A stretch of 64,000 bases of DNA from Pollenia angustigena (lineage: Eukaryota; Arthropoda; Insecta; Diptera; Polleniidae). The translations under genes were made by a program, and so were the position numbers. The notes under the pieces were generated by a model. The model searched no databases, was not told the origin of the DNA, and saw only the letters and a program-made list of their open reading frames with translations. Below, in pieces: positions 24,225 through 35,885 of the stretch (the first letter of the stretch is position 1; each line of letters starts with the position of its first letter). The stretch covers positions 108,709,802 through 108,773,801 of the forward strand of contig OV884058.1 of NCBI GenBank assembly GCA_930367215.1. Reading direction: 5' to 3'.

Positions 24225-24565
24225 AAATAATTTTAAACTGAGCTGAATGAAGCTCAACTAGAACTAAACTAGAAATGAAGTAGAACTTTATTAGAACTAG
24301 AATTTTTTTTTAATTCCCTATACTGATCCCCGCGAAGATCTACGCTTGTCTGCAGGAAAGAAGGCAGAATCTCTGGCTGGAATTGAACACGCAACTGAAC
24401 TAGAACTAAACTAGAACTGAACTAGAACTGAACTAGAACTGTACTAGATCTGAACTAGAACTGAACTAAAACTGAACTAGAACTGAACTAGAACTGAACT
24501 AGAACCGAACTAGAACTGAACTACAACCGAACTAGAACTGAGCTAGAACTGAACTAGAAATTTGT
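24225..24565. repeat. 12-bp minisatellite (GAACTAGAACT)
   Basis: A tandem repeat of the 12-bp unit AACTGAACTAGA, most regular at 24395-24560. Degenerate copies begin near 24230. It is interrupted at about 24300-24390 by a non-repetitive insert. Confidence 0.9.
24300..24392 (-). mobile_element. Possible tRNA-like SINE fragment in minisatellite
   Basis: On the minus strand a GTTCAATTCC B-box-like motif (plus strand about 24372-24381) is followed by 'agccagagattctgcc' and ends in an A-rich run (plus-strand T-run at 24306-24313). The segment 'tctctggc.gg.attgaac.cgcaac' is also seen in the better SINE-like copy at 52380-52527. It breaks the 12-bp minisatellite. The evidence is weak. Confidence 0.3.
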
Positions 24566-25207
24566 TCTATATTTTTTATAAAATTTATTATTAGAGAAGG
24601 AGATTTTTTAAGTTCTCCTCAGCCAATTGAAGCTGGAATTTCCTAAGGAAACATTTTTGTCCCTCTTTTATAAGTAACATATACTTCGGACATCCTTACA
24701 AATAGCCCCCATCAAACTTCACCTTTTGCAGATGATACAGATTTTCTAAGCGTACACGGAAACCTTCATAAACCATTTCGTTACTTACAGGCTCTTATAT
24801 TTTAACTAGAAATGTGGTTAAAACAATGGCAGATAGAGGTGAATGAGTAAAATGTGTACATTTAAAATTCACATAGCGTTAGAAATCATGACCCCCCCCC
24901 CCTGAAGCAATCAATAGCTTAATAATACCTTAGGATTCGCCTGTAAAATCGTTCGAGTTAAATTGTAAAAGCGATATAGAGTCAAAAATAACTAAAATAA
25001 AAATGTATGCACTTCCAGTTGATTGGCTTATCGGAAGAAATTCTGTCTTAAGCCTCGACTGCAAACTTCTACTTTTCAACTCTCCCTTCAAGACAATCTG
25101 GTGCTACGGTAGTCAGATATGGGGCACTTTCTTAACCTTAAATAGAGAAAAAAGTCCAAATTGCTTCGAACGAACACAGCTGGCCCTTGGTATGTAAAAA
25201 ACTCATA
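24566..25207. other. Unassigned DNA
   Basis: Contains a C-run at 24893-24902. One 64-codon frame at 25003 (LDCKLLLFNSPFKTIWCYGS, then QIWGT) resembles the C-terminal part of a non-LTR retrotransposon ORF2 (the Y-G-x-Q-x-W-G motif). It may be a small decayed fragment; this is uncertain. Confidence 0.35.
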
Positions 25208-25209
25208 TA

Positions 25210-26438
25210 CAGTATAACCCGGTTAATTACCCCACGCTTAAATGCCTTTCGCGCTTATTTACCTCGAGTTTTAAATCCCCGTTTTTTTTCTTCCATTTTT
25301 TAAACAAAAATCCACGTTTAATTGCCATACGCTTAATTACCCGATTCGGATAATTGCCTTAAAAATGTAACTCCCAAAACAAAATTATACCTAAATTTCA
25401 TTCGTTTAATTGCCTCAGTACTATTTGACAAAAACTCAGCAAGTAATGCAACCAAGTTTTACATGTTAACAATTTAAAAATATGCACTAAAATTTTTTTA
25501 AAACTATTTGCCTAAAAACAAAATATTGCTTGATTAAAAGCAAAATATTCAACAAATTAATATTTGCATTAAAAGTTATGTTATGAGGTCAAGATTCTCA
25601 TAAGAGTTATATATTATCTAGATACACAAAATTTATGAGATATTTTTTGCAAAGAGATTAAGGTTTGAAGTTTGCATGGGTACTGTGTGATATTATAGAC
25701 CGATTCTTACAATTTACATAGGTTTCGCTTATCACAATTAAACATATTTACCCAATTTGATCAAATTATCTAAAAACTGCTACCTTTACTTTTCGCACAA
25801 GGTTTACATGGACAACCAGCAAGATGGAGGGACGGACACGAAAAGATTACTTAAAAAAGTGTTTCTGATTCGATCGTTTACTAAACGATGCGTCTAGGTT
25901 TCTATGTTATGAGTTGCGAAAAACATTTATCTTCAACAAAAACTTTCTTTGGCTTAAAATTGTACAGTGAAAATTTAATGTAGGTGGCGAAATTAAAGCA
26001 ACAGAAAATTCATCTGTTAACCAGAATTTTAAGCAATTTTTTTATTTGCTGAGCATGTATTAAAATATGTTTTAATAACTTAAAATATGTGTGCAATAAA
26101 AATACAGCAATGGCTAAAACATGTGAATTATTTACAAACAAATCGATACCAAAATTCATTAAAAGCTCTAAACGCATAAATATAAAAATAAAATAAAAGT
26201 AAAAATTCCTGTCTTAAATTTTTTCATACATCAAAGTTAAGTTATCTTGTAAATAAATACGTCTAATTACCTCAATGAGGTATTTAAACGAATTCGCTTA
26301 ATTACCTCAATGAGGTAGTTAAACGTATTCTTATAATTACCTCAACGAGGTAGTTAAGCGTATTCGTTTAAATGCTTACCCCGCATAATTACCCAAAAAT
26401 ATTGGCATTTTTGTCGAGGTAATTATCCGTGGAATACG
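25210..26438. mobile_element. pogo-like non-autonomous element, 1.2 kb
   Basis: The left end CAGTATAACCCGGTTAATTA and the inverted right end share GG(T/A)TAATTACC and are bounded by TA (25208-25209, 26439-26440). CAGTATAA-type starts with TA duplication are typical of pogo-like elements. Near the right end a unit of about 45-50 bp built on 'attacctcaatgaggta' is repeated three times (26272-26360). No transposase. Interior blocks at 25560-25640, 25690-25830 and 25975-26180 reappear in pieces between 38218 and 44220. Confidence 0.65.
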
Positions 26439-26936
26439 TATTCGCAAGACACATTGCATATGTATGTAAAAACAATGATCACGTAATAAGCAGTTAAATA
26501 TTTGATAGACTTGAATTACACACAAATCAACTAGCTCAAAATATTTTTAATGATGGCGGCCACATTCGCTTAAGGAGAAGAGATACCGCAGGACTTATCC
26601 CTATACATATCTACAAAAATTAACAGAAACAGTGCTGGGTAAAATATTCGTCCGGCACTGGCAGTATATAAAATAAAGTATAAGAAATTGATTTCGCTCC
26701 ATAGTCATATCTCAAAAACTCAAAAATTTCCAGTTACTTAAGCAAAAGTTGAAGGAACACTTTATATATTGTTACGAAAGTAACTTTAGTTAAGAATTAG
26801 ATTAACTTATAAGTTATCTTGTATTGATTAGTTATTGAGAATTTGTTAGTTATTTATAGGGATGCGATTTCCATGCAAATGTTTTTTGTCGATAGTCTAA
26901 GATCGTTGTCGACCAATTATCTTTCGGAATCATTCA

Positions 26937-27606
26937 CCCCTATCGTGAATAACAAGTGGAATTTTTGTTCCCATGAAATTTTTATTCCCCTAGAAGGGAA
27001 AAAAGCAATCGTTAATCTCATGTGAAAAATTTTCCACGCTATCAGTTCCAGTGAATGTAAAAAAAAAAGAAAGATTAAAAAAATTAAAAATTAATGAAAT
27101 TTTTGTTCTAAAATATACAAGTTTATATTTTAAAGAAAAGTTAAAATAATAAAGCAAAATATTTAGTAATGGAGGGATAGTTTGATTACAACGTTAGTTT
27201 TTTGCACTTTTTAAATTTAATGTAGTAAAATATTTTCCAAAATTCTGCCACCAAGTCAATCGAAAGCTGCACAAATCCGCAGGCAATCGGCCTGTTGTAT
27301 TGCATTTTGTTGAGCAATATATCGGTTTGTGCCTTATTTACTTTATTAACCCTTAATATTCGATTTATAGGAGGAGTAACTTACATACGTGCTCTGCTCC
27401 CTAGCAAAAATAAAGTGAGAAAATCTAAGGGAAATGTGAACAAATTACGAGGGAAAACATTTTTCACGATAAGGGGAATTTTTTCCCGCGAAAATTTTTT
27501 CACGTTATTATTCTCCTTTGAATTACAATTTTTCATGGAGTTGTTCATGATCGCAAATATGCGAAAAGGGGAAAAATTACGAGGGAAAAATTATTCACGA
27601 TAGAGG
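26937..27606. mobile_element. Nested TIR element CACC(C/T)CTATCGTGAATAA
   Basis: The left end CACCCCTATCGTGAATAACA is the inverse of the right end (CACCTCTATCGTGAATAATT), with ATT on both outer sides. Inside there are several further inverted GGGAAAAATT / CACGATAA-type motifs. The 102-codon frame at 27295 covers repetitive sequence and has no known domain. Confidence 0.65.
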
Positions 27607-28111
27607 TGATTAAATTTGCGTTAAAATGACATCGATTTGTTTTTGCATACTGTTGCATATTTTGGTGAAAATACATATTTTTGCATATATTGATTTTAAA
27701 TGCATATTTTTGCATATTTTAACATTTTTGAGTGATATATTTTTTTAAATTTCTATAATATAAAAAAAGTTCTTCAAAAAATTTCAAAATTGTATAAAAA
27801 AAAAAAAAAATCTTCCAAAAAAAATGTTTTTAAATCAACAAATAAATTATTTTGGAGCCCTGCTTAAAATACAATATTTCGCCAAAAAATAATTAAATTT
27901 TTAACCGATGCAGCAGCTTACATGGTTATTTAAGGCTGCCAATTTGCCTAAATCAATTTATCCAAAACTGTTATATGTTTCTTTCTTGGCACATGGGTTA
28001 CACTGAGTTGCAGAGGAAATAAGAAGAAAGTTCGATAATATTGATTAATTGATTTAATACGGGAAATAATATTTTAAAAGGCTTCTTCATGAGTTGCAAA
28101 GTTGTAATAAA

Positions 28112-28643
28112 ATGAATCCCTTGGTACCCTTGGCACCGCAGCCGGTATTGACAAGAAGGGAAACCTGGCTATATACTTTAGAAAACTGTTCGACAAGCTG
28201 TGAGCAATTAAAGAATATTATTGAAAAGTTTATTGCCACCGACTTAAATTTAAATAACATCAAAAGTCAATAAGCATTTGTATTTTCCAACTTCGGATAT
28301 ATTGGTGAAACAATAACTAAATTGGAGGGATTTAGTTCACTTAATAGTTAACTTAAACTAATTGATATAACAGAAAGAATAATTAACAATGTGGATGAAA
28401 GAATAGCCCGACAAATTAAAAAAAAAAAATCCAAAACGTTTTGCAAAAAATATGGGTATTCCAAAAATAAAACAAATTTTAACTATTGATCTGGAATCCA
28501 ATGTGGGATCGGAATTAGAAAATAAGTATTCTCCAAATGGATTGGCATCCCTCAAGTATGTTTCAACTTCAGTTGACGTTGAGAGATCATTTTCCATGTA
28601 CAAAAGCTTTTCAACAGACAAAGTTTTACTTATGATGATATAA
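28112..28643 (+). pseudogene. hAT transposase remnant (C-terminal dimerisation region)
   Basis: A first piece from 28112 reads MNPLVPLAPQPVLTRRETWL and on to CEQLKNIIEKF, then stops. A second frame at 28452-28643 reads ASLKYVSTSVDVERSFSMYK then SFSTDK. The S-V-D-V-E-R-S-F-S pattern is the conserved core of the hAT C-terminal dimerisation region. Frame shifts, a stop after 28270 and the short length mean it is dead. The reading direction suggests the 26857-29676 element lies in plus orientation. Confidence 0.7.
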
Positions 28644-28756
28644 AAAAATATTTATTTGATTATGCTTAAATTAAGTTTTAAAAATATTATGCCTATGAAT
28701 AACAATAGAATAAAAACCATAAAATTTTTTATTTTTGTTTTTTTATTGAAAACTAG

Positions 28757-29565
28757 CTGACCCGACAGACGTTGTCCTGTCCAAATTAGGAAAAATGTTT
28801 GCTTTCGATTTTTAAAATCCGTTAAAAAGATACGAACATTTGAAAGAAAAATTAGTGAAATCGATGGAGCCGTTTTCTGATATTAGGTAAATCGAAAAAA
28901 GTGGGTGTTCAAGTGGGCGGGGCAAAATTTTCATTCCGAAAAAGCCTAAGTTGGACCATGGCGAAGATTTTATAGAGAAAAATCGTCCAAATAAGTCAAG
29001 CCGTTCTCAAGTTAAGCGCTTAATAGAAAAAGTGGGCGTAAAAGTAGGCGTGGTACATTTTTCTTTCGATGCAAATGTAAAATGGATTAATACGAACATT
29101 TAAAAGAAAAATTAGTCAAATCGATGGCGCCGTTTTTTGATTTTAGGTAAATTTTAAAGATAAAATCGTCCAAATCGGTCAAGCCGTTCTCAAGTTATGC
29201 GCTTAATAGAAAAAGTAGGCGTGGAAAATTGTTCTTTCGATGAAAACTTAAAATGGATTTATACGAACATTTGAAAGAAAAATTTGTCAAATCGATGGAG
29301 AAATTTTCTGATTTTAGGTAATTCGAAAAAGTGGGCGTAAAAGTGGGCGGGGCATAATTTTCTTTTCGTATAAATCTAAGTTGGACCATGGCGATCATTT
29401 TAAAGAAAAAATCGTCCAAATTATATAGATGTGTGCAATATGAATGAATATTCTGAAGATTCCCGGAAAACTTCATCAAAATCGGCCCAGCCGTTTTGGA
29501 GTCCATACGTTACATACATACATACACACATCCTATTTTAAATATATAGATAGATAGATAGATGT
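28757..29565. repeat. ACTAGCTGACCC repeat with ~250-bp modules, copy 1
   Basis: It starts ACTAGCTGACCCGACAGACG and ends near 'ttaaatatatag' followed by four GATA repeats (29542-29562). In between are tandem, diverged modules carrying 'ccatggcgatcattttaaag', 'aaatcgtccaaatcggtcaa', 'gccgttctcaagttatgcgc' and AGTGGGCGTAAAAGT. A second copy is at 57749-58795. The polar structure with a microsatellite tail suggests a non-autonomous non-LTR element or another polar repeat. The class is not established. Confidence 0.6.
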
Positions 29566-29684
29566 TCAAGTTTTTAGTGCATATTTTTTTATTTTTTTAA
29601 TGCATAATTTGGTGTTTTTAGTACATATTTTATGTGCATATTTTCGATTTTTTAGTGCATGAAAATCTCATCACTAATTATTTC

Positions 29685-30270
29685 ATTAGTTTAAATTGTT
29701 TTTGCATTAGTTTAATTGTTATTGTATTTGTTATGCACACTTCTAGTGCATAATTGTTCTTCAACCCCATTGTAAATTCTAGAATGTTCGTTATTAAATT
29801 ATCTTAATTTATTGTAACACCTTAAAGTATGCCTTATTTTATGATGCATAGTAACTAAATTAATTTAGCTATAAAGATAATGCACAATAGATAATGCATA
29901 AGTTTAATTCAGAAAATAGACGTTAGGATCATACGTTTAAGAGACATCTAGACGTCAGAGCTCAAACGTTATATGGTCGATTGCCCGTCTGGGATAGAGT
30001 ATAAATAAAATCGCAAAGATGGCATAAGATTATTCTAAGTTCAAACTTTGTGAAGATAAGAACGCATCACGCGGAGAAAATTATTAACATTGAAGTGTCT
30101 TGATCACAATAGTGAGTTGTGAATAAAAGCTGTTAATTACGGTTGCTAAAGTGACTAAGTTCTTAACAATATGTTAAAAATCAGTAGTTAATACATCTCA
30201 AACTGAACCGAAGTTATATTAAAATATATTCTACTAAATCTGTAAAAAAAGGTACATTTTGAAAACTTTT
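29685..30270. other. Unassigned AT-rich DNA
   Basis: No element or gene is recognised. Confidence 0.4.
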
Positions 30271-30410
30271 TGGCGGTTCACACACGTCAAGTTTGACTCG
30301 TCAAGTCTTGAGCTTTTAGGAGCGAAGGGAAAAGAGAATGCCATTTCTTTTACCCTCTCTTCTAAAAACTCAAGACTTGACGAGTCAAACTTGACGTGTG
30401 TGAACCGGCA
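30271..30410. mobile_element. Near-perfect 140-bp palindrome (MITE-like)
   Basis: The left arm GGTTCACACACGTCAAGTTT and onward is exactly inverted in the right arm for about 40 bp (30274-30312 against 30369-30407). Pairing continues inward with mismatches through 'ttttaggag', 'gggaaaagag' and 'atgcc'. Transcripts would form one long hairpin. No target duplication is certain. It may be a MITE or a locally generated inverted repeat. Confidence 0.75.
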
Positions 30411-31505
30411 CTTTAATCGCATTTTGCCAAGTTCGATTTTTATATATACGACTATATATCTCAATAAAGGAGCGATTTGATTAACTTTTTTGTTGATTCA
30501 TATTTTATGCATGGAGATTCAATAAATAAATAAATATGACAAAAAAAAAAGTTTAAAATTTTCTGAAGATAACAACTTAATATGGAATATAGAAAAATAA
30601 ATATTCTTTTCAAACTGTCCATGACCTAAATTTTCCAAAAAAAAAAAAAAAAAAACAATACTTAAAGTAAAATAATTTGTATAGAAAATAATTTTTTTTT
30701 ATCTGACGGAAAAAAATTTCCTGTTGTGAATACTTGGGCAAAACAAGGACATTTCAATGTTAAAAGTAAATAGTTCTCTAAGGAAAAATAGTTGCAAAAA
30801 ATATTTAAAAAAAACCCCAACAACAAACAGAAACCTTGAACAATATACAAGGATTTTTAATTTTGAAAGAAATTCATTTATTGTGTTGCCATTGTATTTT
30901 TAGTTTTTTTTATAACGCTTTTTTTTTTTTTTGTTGCTTCCTTTCAACAAACATTCAGGTGGAATTTGAATTTTTCACATGACAATGTCATTTTATTCAT
31001 AGGAATATCATCACTCAAGCAAACTTATGAACAGTTTTCATTAAATAAAATTTAAATTGAAAACAAATATAATAAAACTATTCAATAATTCTCTCTTGTA
31101 TGAGTAAAAACAAAAACACATTGACAACCTTTGACGTTCTTTAATGTCATCACAACGTTTAATATCCGTTTGTGTATTGTTTGCAAAGTTATCAATGACA
31201 ATTTTGCATAATACGAAGGCCATCAGAAACAGTTGGAAACAAATTTTAAATAAAATTAAAAATTTAATTCAAATTAGTACTGGCAGTTTTTTCTATTGAG
31301 CGTTTTTAATTCTATTATTGTTTTCTATTTAGGTGATTTTTTGTATTGATTTCTTTTCGAACTTGAAGATTCTTGAAATATATAACGTTGAAATGTAAAA
31401 AGTATTTCATTGAATCGTTTTCTGGTTATTTTAAATTTTCGCGGATTTTAATTAAATTAAGTTTTGAAAATTTTATTTTAAGTAATTTGTGGTTTTTTTA
31501 AGTTC
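30411..31505. other. Unassigned AT-rich DNA with homopolymers
   Basis: A-runs at 30640-30657 and T-runs near 30906-30931. No gene or element ends. Confidence 0.4.
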
Positions 31506-31507
31506 TA

Positions 31508-33415
31508 AAGGGTGTTTTTCAGAGTGTCGTAACTGAGTTGGCATCACTGCTTTATTTGAGCCCCCATTTAACAGCTTATAGTTGTTTTTTGTTTAGTTTG
31601 CCTTAAAATTTCATTATGAATCGACTTACACCAGAGCAACGCGTGCAAATTGTTAAAATGTTTAATCAAAATAATTCGGCGAATGGGCTAAAGCATAAAT
31701 TGATATTGATTTTAAATTTCCTTTCAAAATTTTATTTTCCGATGAAGCCAATTTTTGGTTGAATAAGCAGAATTGCTGCATTTGGAGCAGTGATGCCAAC
31801 TTTTTGAGAGCAAAAAGCACTTTAAAATTTTAAAAAAGCACTAAAAAGCACTATTTTGAACAAAAAAAGCGTAAAAAAGCACTAAGCCATTTTCACAATT
31901 TAATTAAACACAAAACAAGTTGCATTCGGCTGTACCGAATATTATACCCCACTAAAATTTAGAAAAAGGCGACAGCGTTGATGGGTGACCATTTTCATTT
32001 AAAATTAAATAATAAATATAATTACATTTGTAAATAAACATTTTAAAATTTATTATTATAACCTTCAATAAAAATTATATCAACCAAATCATTTGGATCA
32101 TCATCAGCTGATTTTGAATTGGCCATAAAACAGTAATAAAGTGCGAGCTCGATTTTCGTAGCTCGAAAAACTCTGGCCAGTTGCAATTACCGAAAATTTG
32201 CAGTGACCGACCATTCTTATATTTTATAGTTTAAATAAATCCAAATTAAAACCGTGCAAAGTTTAATCAAACAATTGGAGTATGATATTATCCAATTATT
32301 TTAACATATGTACGTTTCTGAATAAAGAACACACATAAGGTGTGAAATAGAAAAAACATGTATGTTTGTATTCTGATACTTAGTCAAACCTTTTTTCAAT
32401 AGCACTAGAGGTAGAAGTGCACAACACGCGGTTATTTGGGGACGAGTGTCGTGCGTTTAAAAACTAAAGCGCATGAACAATGGCAGGTTACACAACGCTC
32501 GTTTTAAAAGCATTTACTGTCATCTATTTATAATAACCACTTTGCTTATAACAAGTTACGGCTCTTTTTTGTTTTTAAAGTCTTTGCGTTCTTTTGTATG
32601 GTTTCCGACTGCATGTTTTTTAACTTTTCAATACGTTTTTTCTACATCACTCAAAATCGTTGTTTATTTTGCCATTCACAATTTCTAATATTTTCCAAGC
32701 CATTTTCTATTTTTGAAACTTTGTCTACATCTTTAAAACAATGTTTACCGCAAACAAATACATCGTTTTATTACGATTGCAAAATATGTTGTCAACGCTA
32801 AAAAGTAAGCGTTTTGTAAAATTGCCAAATTGCTAGGAAGCCTAGCTCTAACCTCGGAAATAAAGTTTATGGTAAAACGAATGCCACTTTCTTTTATCGC
32901 TTTTTTATCATTTGATATCTTAAAATCTTTACAAGCCTTTCCAAAATTGTACCCCAAATAGCAAATCTCATCTTAATCTTCCCCTATATAATCGAAGTTT
33001 TAAAAAATGGTACAAAAAAAAATAAATATTGTAAAAAGCACTAAAGGCACTTACGAAAAATTGAAAAAAGCACCAAGTTAGTGCTTTTTCTTAGTTTGGC
33101 ACTATGGATAGAATTTTGGCGTTTTGAGGCATCAAAAAGCACCATAAATAGTGCCAAAAGCACTAAGTTGGCATCACTGATTTGGAGTGAGGAGAATCCA
33201 CAATCGTTTGGCAAAACACCATTACATCTACAGAAAATTACTGTTTGATGCGCTTTATGGGCTGGCGGAGTCATTGGCCTATATGTCTTCAAAAACGATG
33301 ATGGTCCATTTTCAGAAAGTTTTCTTTCCATTAAAGCCCGTTTCATTGATATTAAAAATATATTTCCTAGGTTTATTATGATTTGAACTTGTATCGCTCT
33401 ATAAGAAACACCCTT
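31508..33415 (+). mobile_element. mariner-like element copy 1, interrupted by hAT
   Basis: The ends are AAGGGTGTTTTTCAGAG and inverted AAGGGTGTTTCTTATAGAG, flanked by TA (31506-31507, 33416-33417). Removing the hAT insertion leaves about 510 bp. The transposase begins at ATG 31617 as MNRLTPEQRVQIVKMFNQNN, then jumps across an internal deletion to sequence matching ILFSDEANFWLN and NKQNC (about 31727-31777). After the insertion it continues with WSEENPQ-like and ALWAGG-like sequence (33182-33340). It is deleted and frameshifted, so inactive. Confidence 0.85.
31788..33179. mobile_element. hAT non-autonomous element, perfect 8-bp TSD
   Basis: The ends are inverted copies of CAGTGATGCCAACTT. The 8-bp target duplication ATTTGGAG is perfect (31780-31787 and 33180-33187), and the mariner sequence reads through once it is removed. 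Both subterminal regions are arrays of the short motif AAGCACT/AGTGCTTT. A scrap of the TTCGGCTGTACCGAATAT repeat is present at 31925-31955. No transposase is recognised. Confidence 0.92.
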
Positions 33416-33424
33416 TATAATATT

Positions 33425-33586
33425 ATCGATTTGAGCTTCAGTTCTCGAGATTTAAGTTCATCTCAGGTAAACAGAGAGTTTATGTTACAGCACTGAATAA
33501 AATTAAACTGTGCGGAGAACTTTGCCCAAGTTTTGAAATGTTTTATGTTTCATGACTTGGTTCGTTTCAGTTGCTAGCCCTCTATA
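33425..33586. repeat. Dispersed segment shared with 62540-62650
   Basis: Shared blocks are 'attaaactgtgcggagaa', 'agttttgaaat', 'atgacttggttcg' and 'ctctatata'; at 62563-62650 the same order occurs with small changes. Its family is not known. The mariner copy at 33589 lies directly at its end. Confidence 0.5.
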
Positions 33587-33588
33587 TA

Positions 33589-34473
33589 AAGGGTGATTTT
33601 TTAAGAGCTATAGGAAAGTTAAAAAAAAACATAAAATTCAAAAAATGCATGAAATCTTTATTTTAATCGATAGTACGGTCCATATAAGTTAATGTTTGAA
33701 GATTATTTCATGCAAATGTTGTCCGTGACTGCGCCTCAAATGGTCCATCCGCTTAGTCCAATTTTGGCATACTCTTTCCAACATTTCGGCCGGTATCTCA
33801 TGAATAAATGCTTCAATGTTGTCTTCCAATGCGTCAATTCAAGCGGGCATGTGTGTATAGACATGAGTTTTAACATAGCCCCACAAAAAATAGTCTAAAG
33901 GCGTTAAATCGCACGATCCAGGCGGCCAATTGACCGGTCCCGAACGTGAAATAAAATGTTAACCGAACTCGCCTCTCAATAAGTCCATTGTAATGAGTGC
34001 TGTGTGGCATGTGACACCGTCTTCTTGAAACCACATGTCATGCAAGTCAAGCTCTTGCATTTTGGGTAAAAAAAAAGTTGGATATCATCTCACGGTAGCG
34101 CTCACCATTCACAGTTACGTTACGATTCGCATCATCTTTGAAGAACTACGGTCCATTCTGCCACCAGCCCATAAACCGCACCAAACTGTGGCTTTTTCTG
34201 GATGCATTGGTAGCTCTTGCAATGCTTCTGGCTGATCTTCACTCCAAAATCGAAAATTCTGCTTATTAACGTACCCATTGAGCCAAAAATGAGCTTCGTC
34301 GCTTAACAGAACACGCATTTTGATAATAAAATTCAATAATTTGCAAGCGTTGTTCGTTTGTAAGACGATTCATGGTTAAATTAAAGACCAAACTGAAGAT
34401 GTTTGACAGAGAAACAAAACACGAAACGTGCGTCAGCAGATGCCAAAAAGATAATAGCTAAAAAATCACCCGA
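33589..34473 (-). mobile_element. mariner-like element copy 2, internally deleted
   Basis: The ends (AAGGGTGATTTTTTAAGAGC and inverted TCGGGTGATTTTTTAGC) lie between TA at 33587-33588 and 34474-34475. On the minus strand the transposase starts near 34373 as MNRLTNEQRLQIIEFYYQN. After a deletion it resumes as RVLLSDEAHFWLNGYVNKQN, then FRFWSEDQPEALQELPMHPE and VWCGLWAGG. Decayed C-terminal sequence runs to about 33690. The D-E-A-x-F-W site is the first catalytic acidic region of the superfamily. Frameshifts and the deletion make it dead. Confidence 0.88.
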
Positions 34474-35140
34474 TATAAGTTTGTCATTCCATTTGCAATT
34501 TCAACAATATTGATCTTAGGCCCTATAAAATATAGAATATGAGTAACAAAGTTGATTTAACTATGTCCGCCTATCCGTCTGTCGGCGTTTCTGTTGAAAT
34601 GGGTTTTGCGAAAACGGCAGATATGATGGGGACCAGGTGTTTATATATTTATGGCACATGTAGTCCTGATTTGTTTGCTATTGAAATTCGGCCCGAGCGG
34701 TCCACTAATAGCTGAGATATAAGCAAAAAAGCAAGACTTCCTCTAATTTTACCCAAAAATCCCTTGTTGTTGTTTTTCTTATGTACATCTGGAGAAATAC
34801 AAGAGCCAAAGTTTCATAATACACAAAATCCCACAATAATGTGGGGGGTATTGGAGAAGCGGGGTGGTACAAAATAGATTTTTTTATATCTAACGAACAG
34901 TATTTAAATGTCTTTGTATTCTTCTAACCAATAACATGGTTAAGAAAAAGCTGGAAAAAATATTTTATTTTTTAAACTGTTGTTATTACCTAACTAATGA
35001 CTGTTGTATTTTAAACGAAAAGTTGTTCTCAACATATTTTTTTCAAATTCTGTTTGATAATGTGTCTTAGTGAGTGAGCGGTCTAAGACGCTGCCAAGGG
35101 TAATCAAGATTCGGCATTACCGAATATAGCACTCTACGTT
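34474..35140. repeat. Dispersed GTCCGYCTRTCCGTCTGTC-type repeat, copy
   Basis: It runs from about 34500 ('atcttaggccctataaaata') through 'taactatgtccgcctatcc' to the 3-prime signature 'aagattcggcattaccgaat' near 35108. The same two signatures bound the copies at 39186 and 42272. No ORF. Confidence 0.6.
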
Positions 35141-35614
35141 GTTTTTCTATTATTTTTGTTATATGTTAAACAATAATGCTATTGAATTGGATTTTGGTCT
35201 GAAACAGTTTTTATGACTAAAAACCACACTCAATTTTGTTGAAGATCACTCCGTAATTTACCAAAGGCCTCATATAAAGCCTTTTTTCGAAAAACATTTT
35301 AGTTCGCGTCAAAACGTTTTTAAGACTAGAAAACACAATGTTAACTTTTGTGAAACCATTTAGTACGCCTAACGTAACGAATAGTCTAAAAGACTATAAA
35401 TCACGTTGTTAATTTTCGTGAAGATCGGCGAATAATTTACCATAGATCCCATAAAAACCCCACTCCGGAAATATTTTTAATGTAGAAGGAGGGATTTTTT
35501 TTTTAAATATCGATTTTCGGGAAAAATTTACCTTTTCGAGTCCAAATTTTGTAACCAAAGTAAATGGTAAATTTCTTCCTAAACAAGTTATTATGTGAAC
35601 CTGCCAAATCAGTG
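35141..35614. repeat. Degenerate tandem modules of the same dispersed family
   Basis: Motifs such as 'tgaagatcac', 'aatttaccaaaggcctcata', 'gaagatcggcg' and 'accatagatcccataaaaac' recur. They match the about 130-bp modules at 42690-43390, more diverged. No gene. Confidence 0.5.
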
Positions 35615-35885
35615 ATAAATACTAGAGTTGTCAATTATTCGCCTTTCTACTTTGTTCGAATAATTCAAATAATTGTTTTTGCTCGTTCGATCAAACGATT
35701 AAATCTAAAAAATTATTCGATTAATCGATTAGAATAAGGAATAAAAAAATTATTTTTGCAAAAAAATTACTATGGAAAATCTTCCATTCCATCCTCTATG
35801 ACTTCTTCTTTTCTGATGCATAAAATTTTTCATCTTAACTCCACATCGTTGTATTACTTAAAGGCATCGTTAAACCCGTAATTCC

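Larger units (their letters stand above)
26857..29676. mobile_element. hAT element remnant with nested insertions
   Basis: The left end TAGGGATGCGATTTCCATGC pairs with the inverted right end TAGTGATGAGATTTTCATGC. The 8-bp flanks GTTATTTA (26849-26856) and ATTATTTC (29677-29684) agree at six of eight positions, an aged hAT duplication. Subterminal DNA is rich in 'tgcatatttttgcatatttt'. Inside are an hAT transposase remnant (28112-28643), a MITE (26937-27606) and a tandem-module repeat (28757-29565). Confidence 0.75.
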
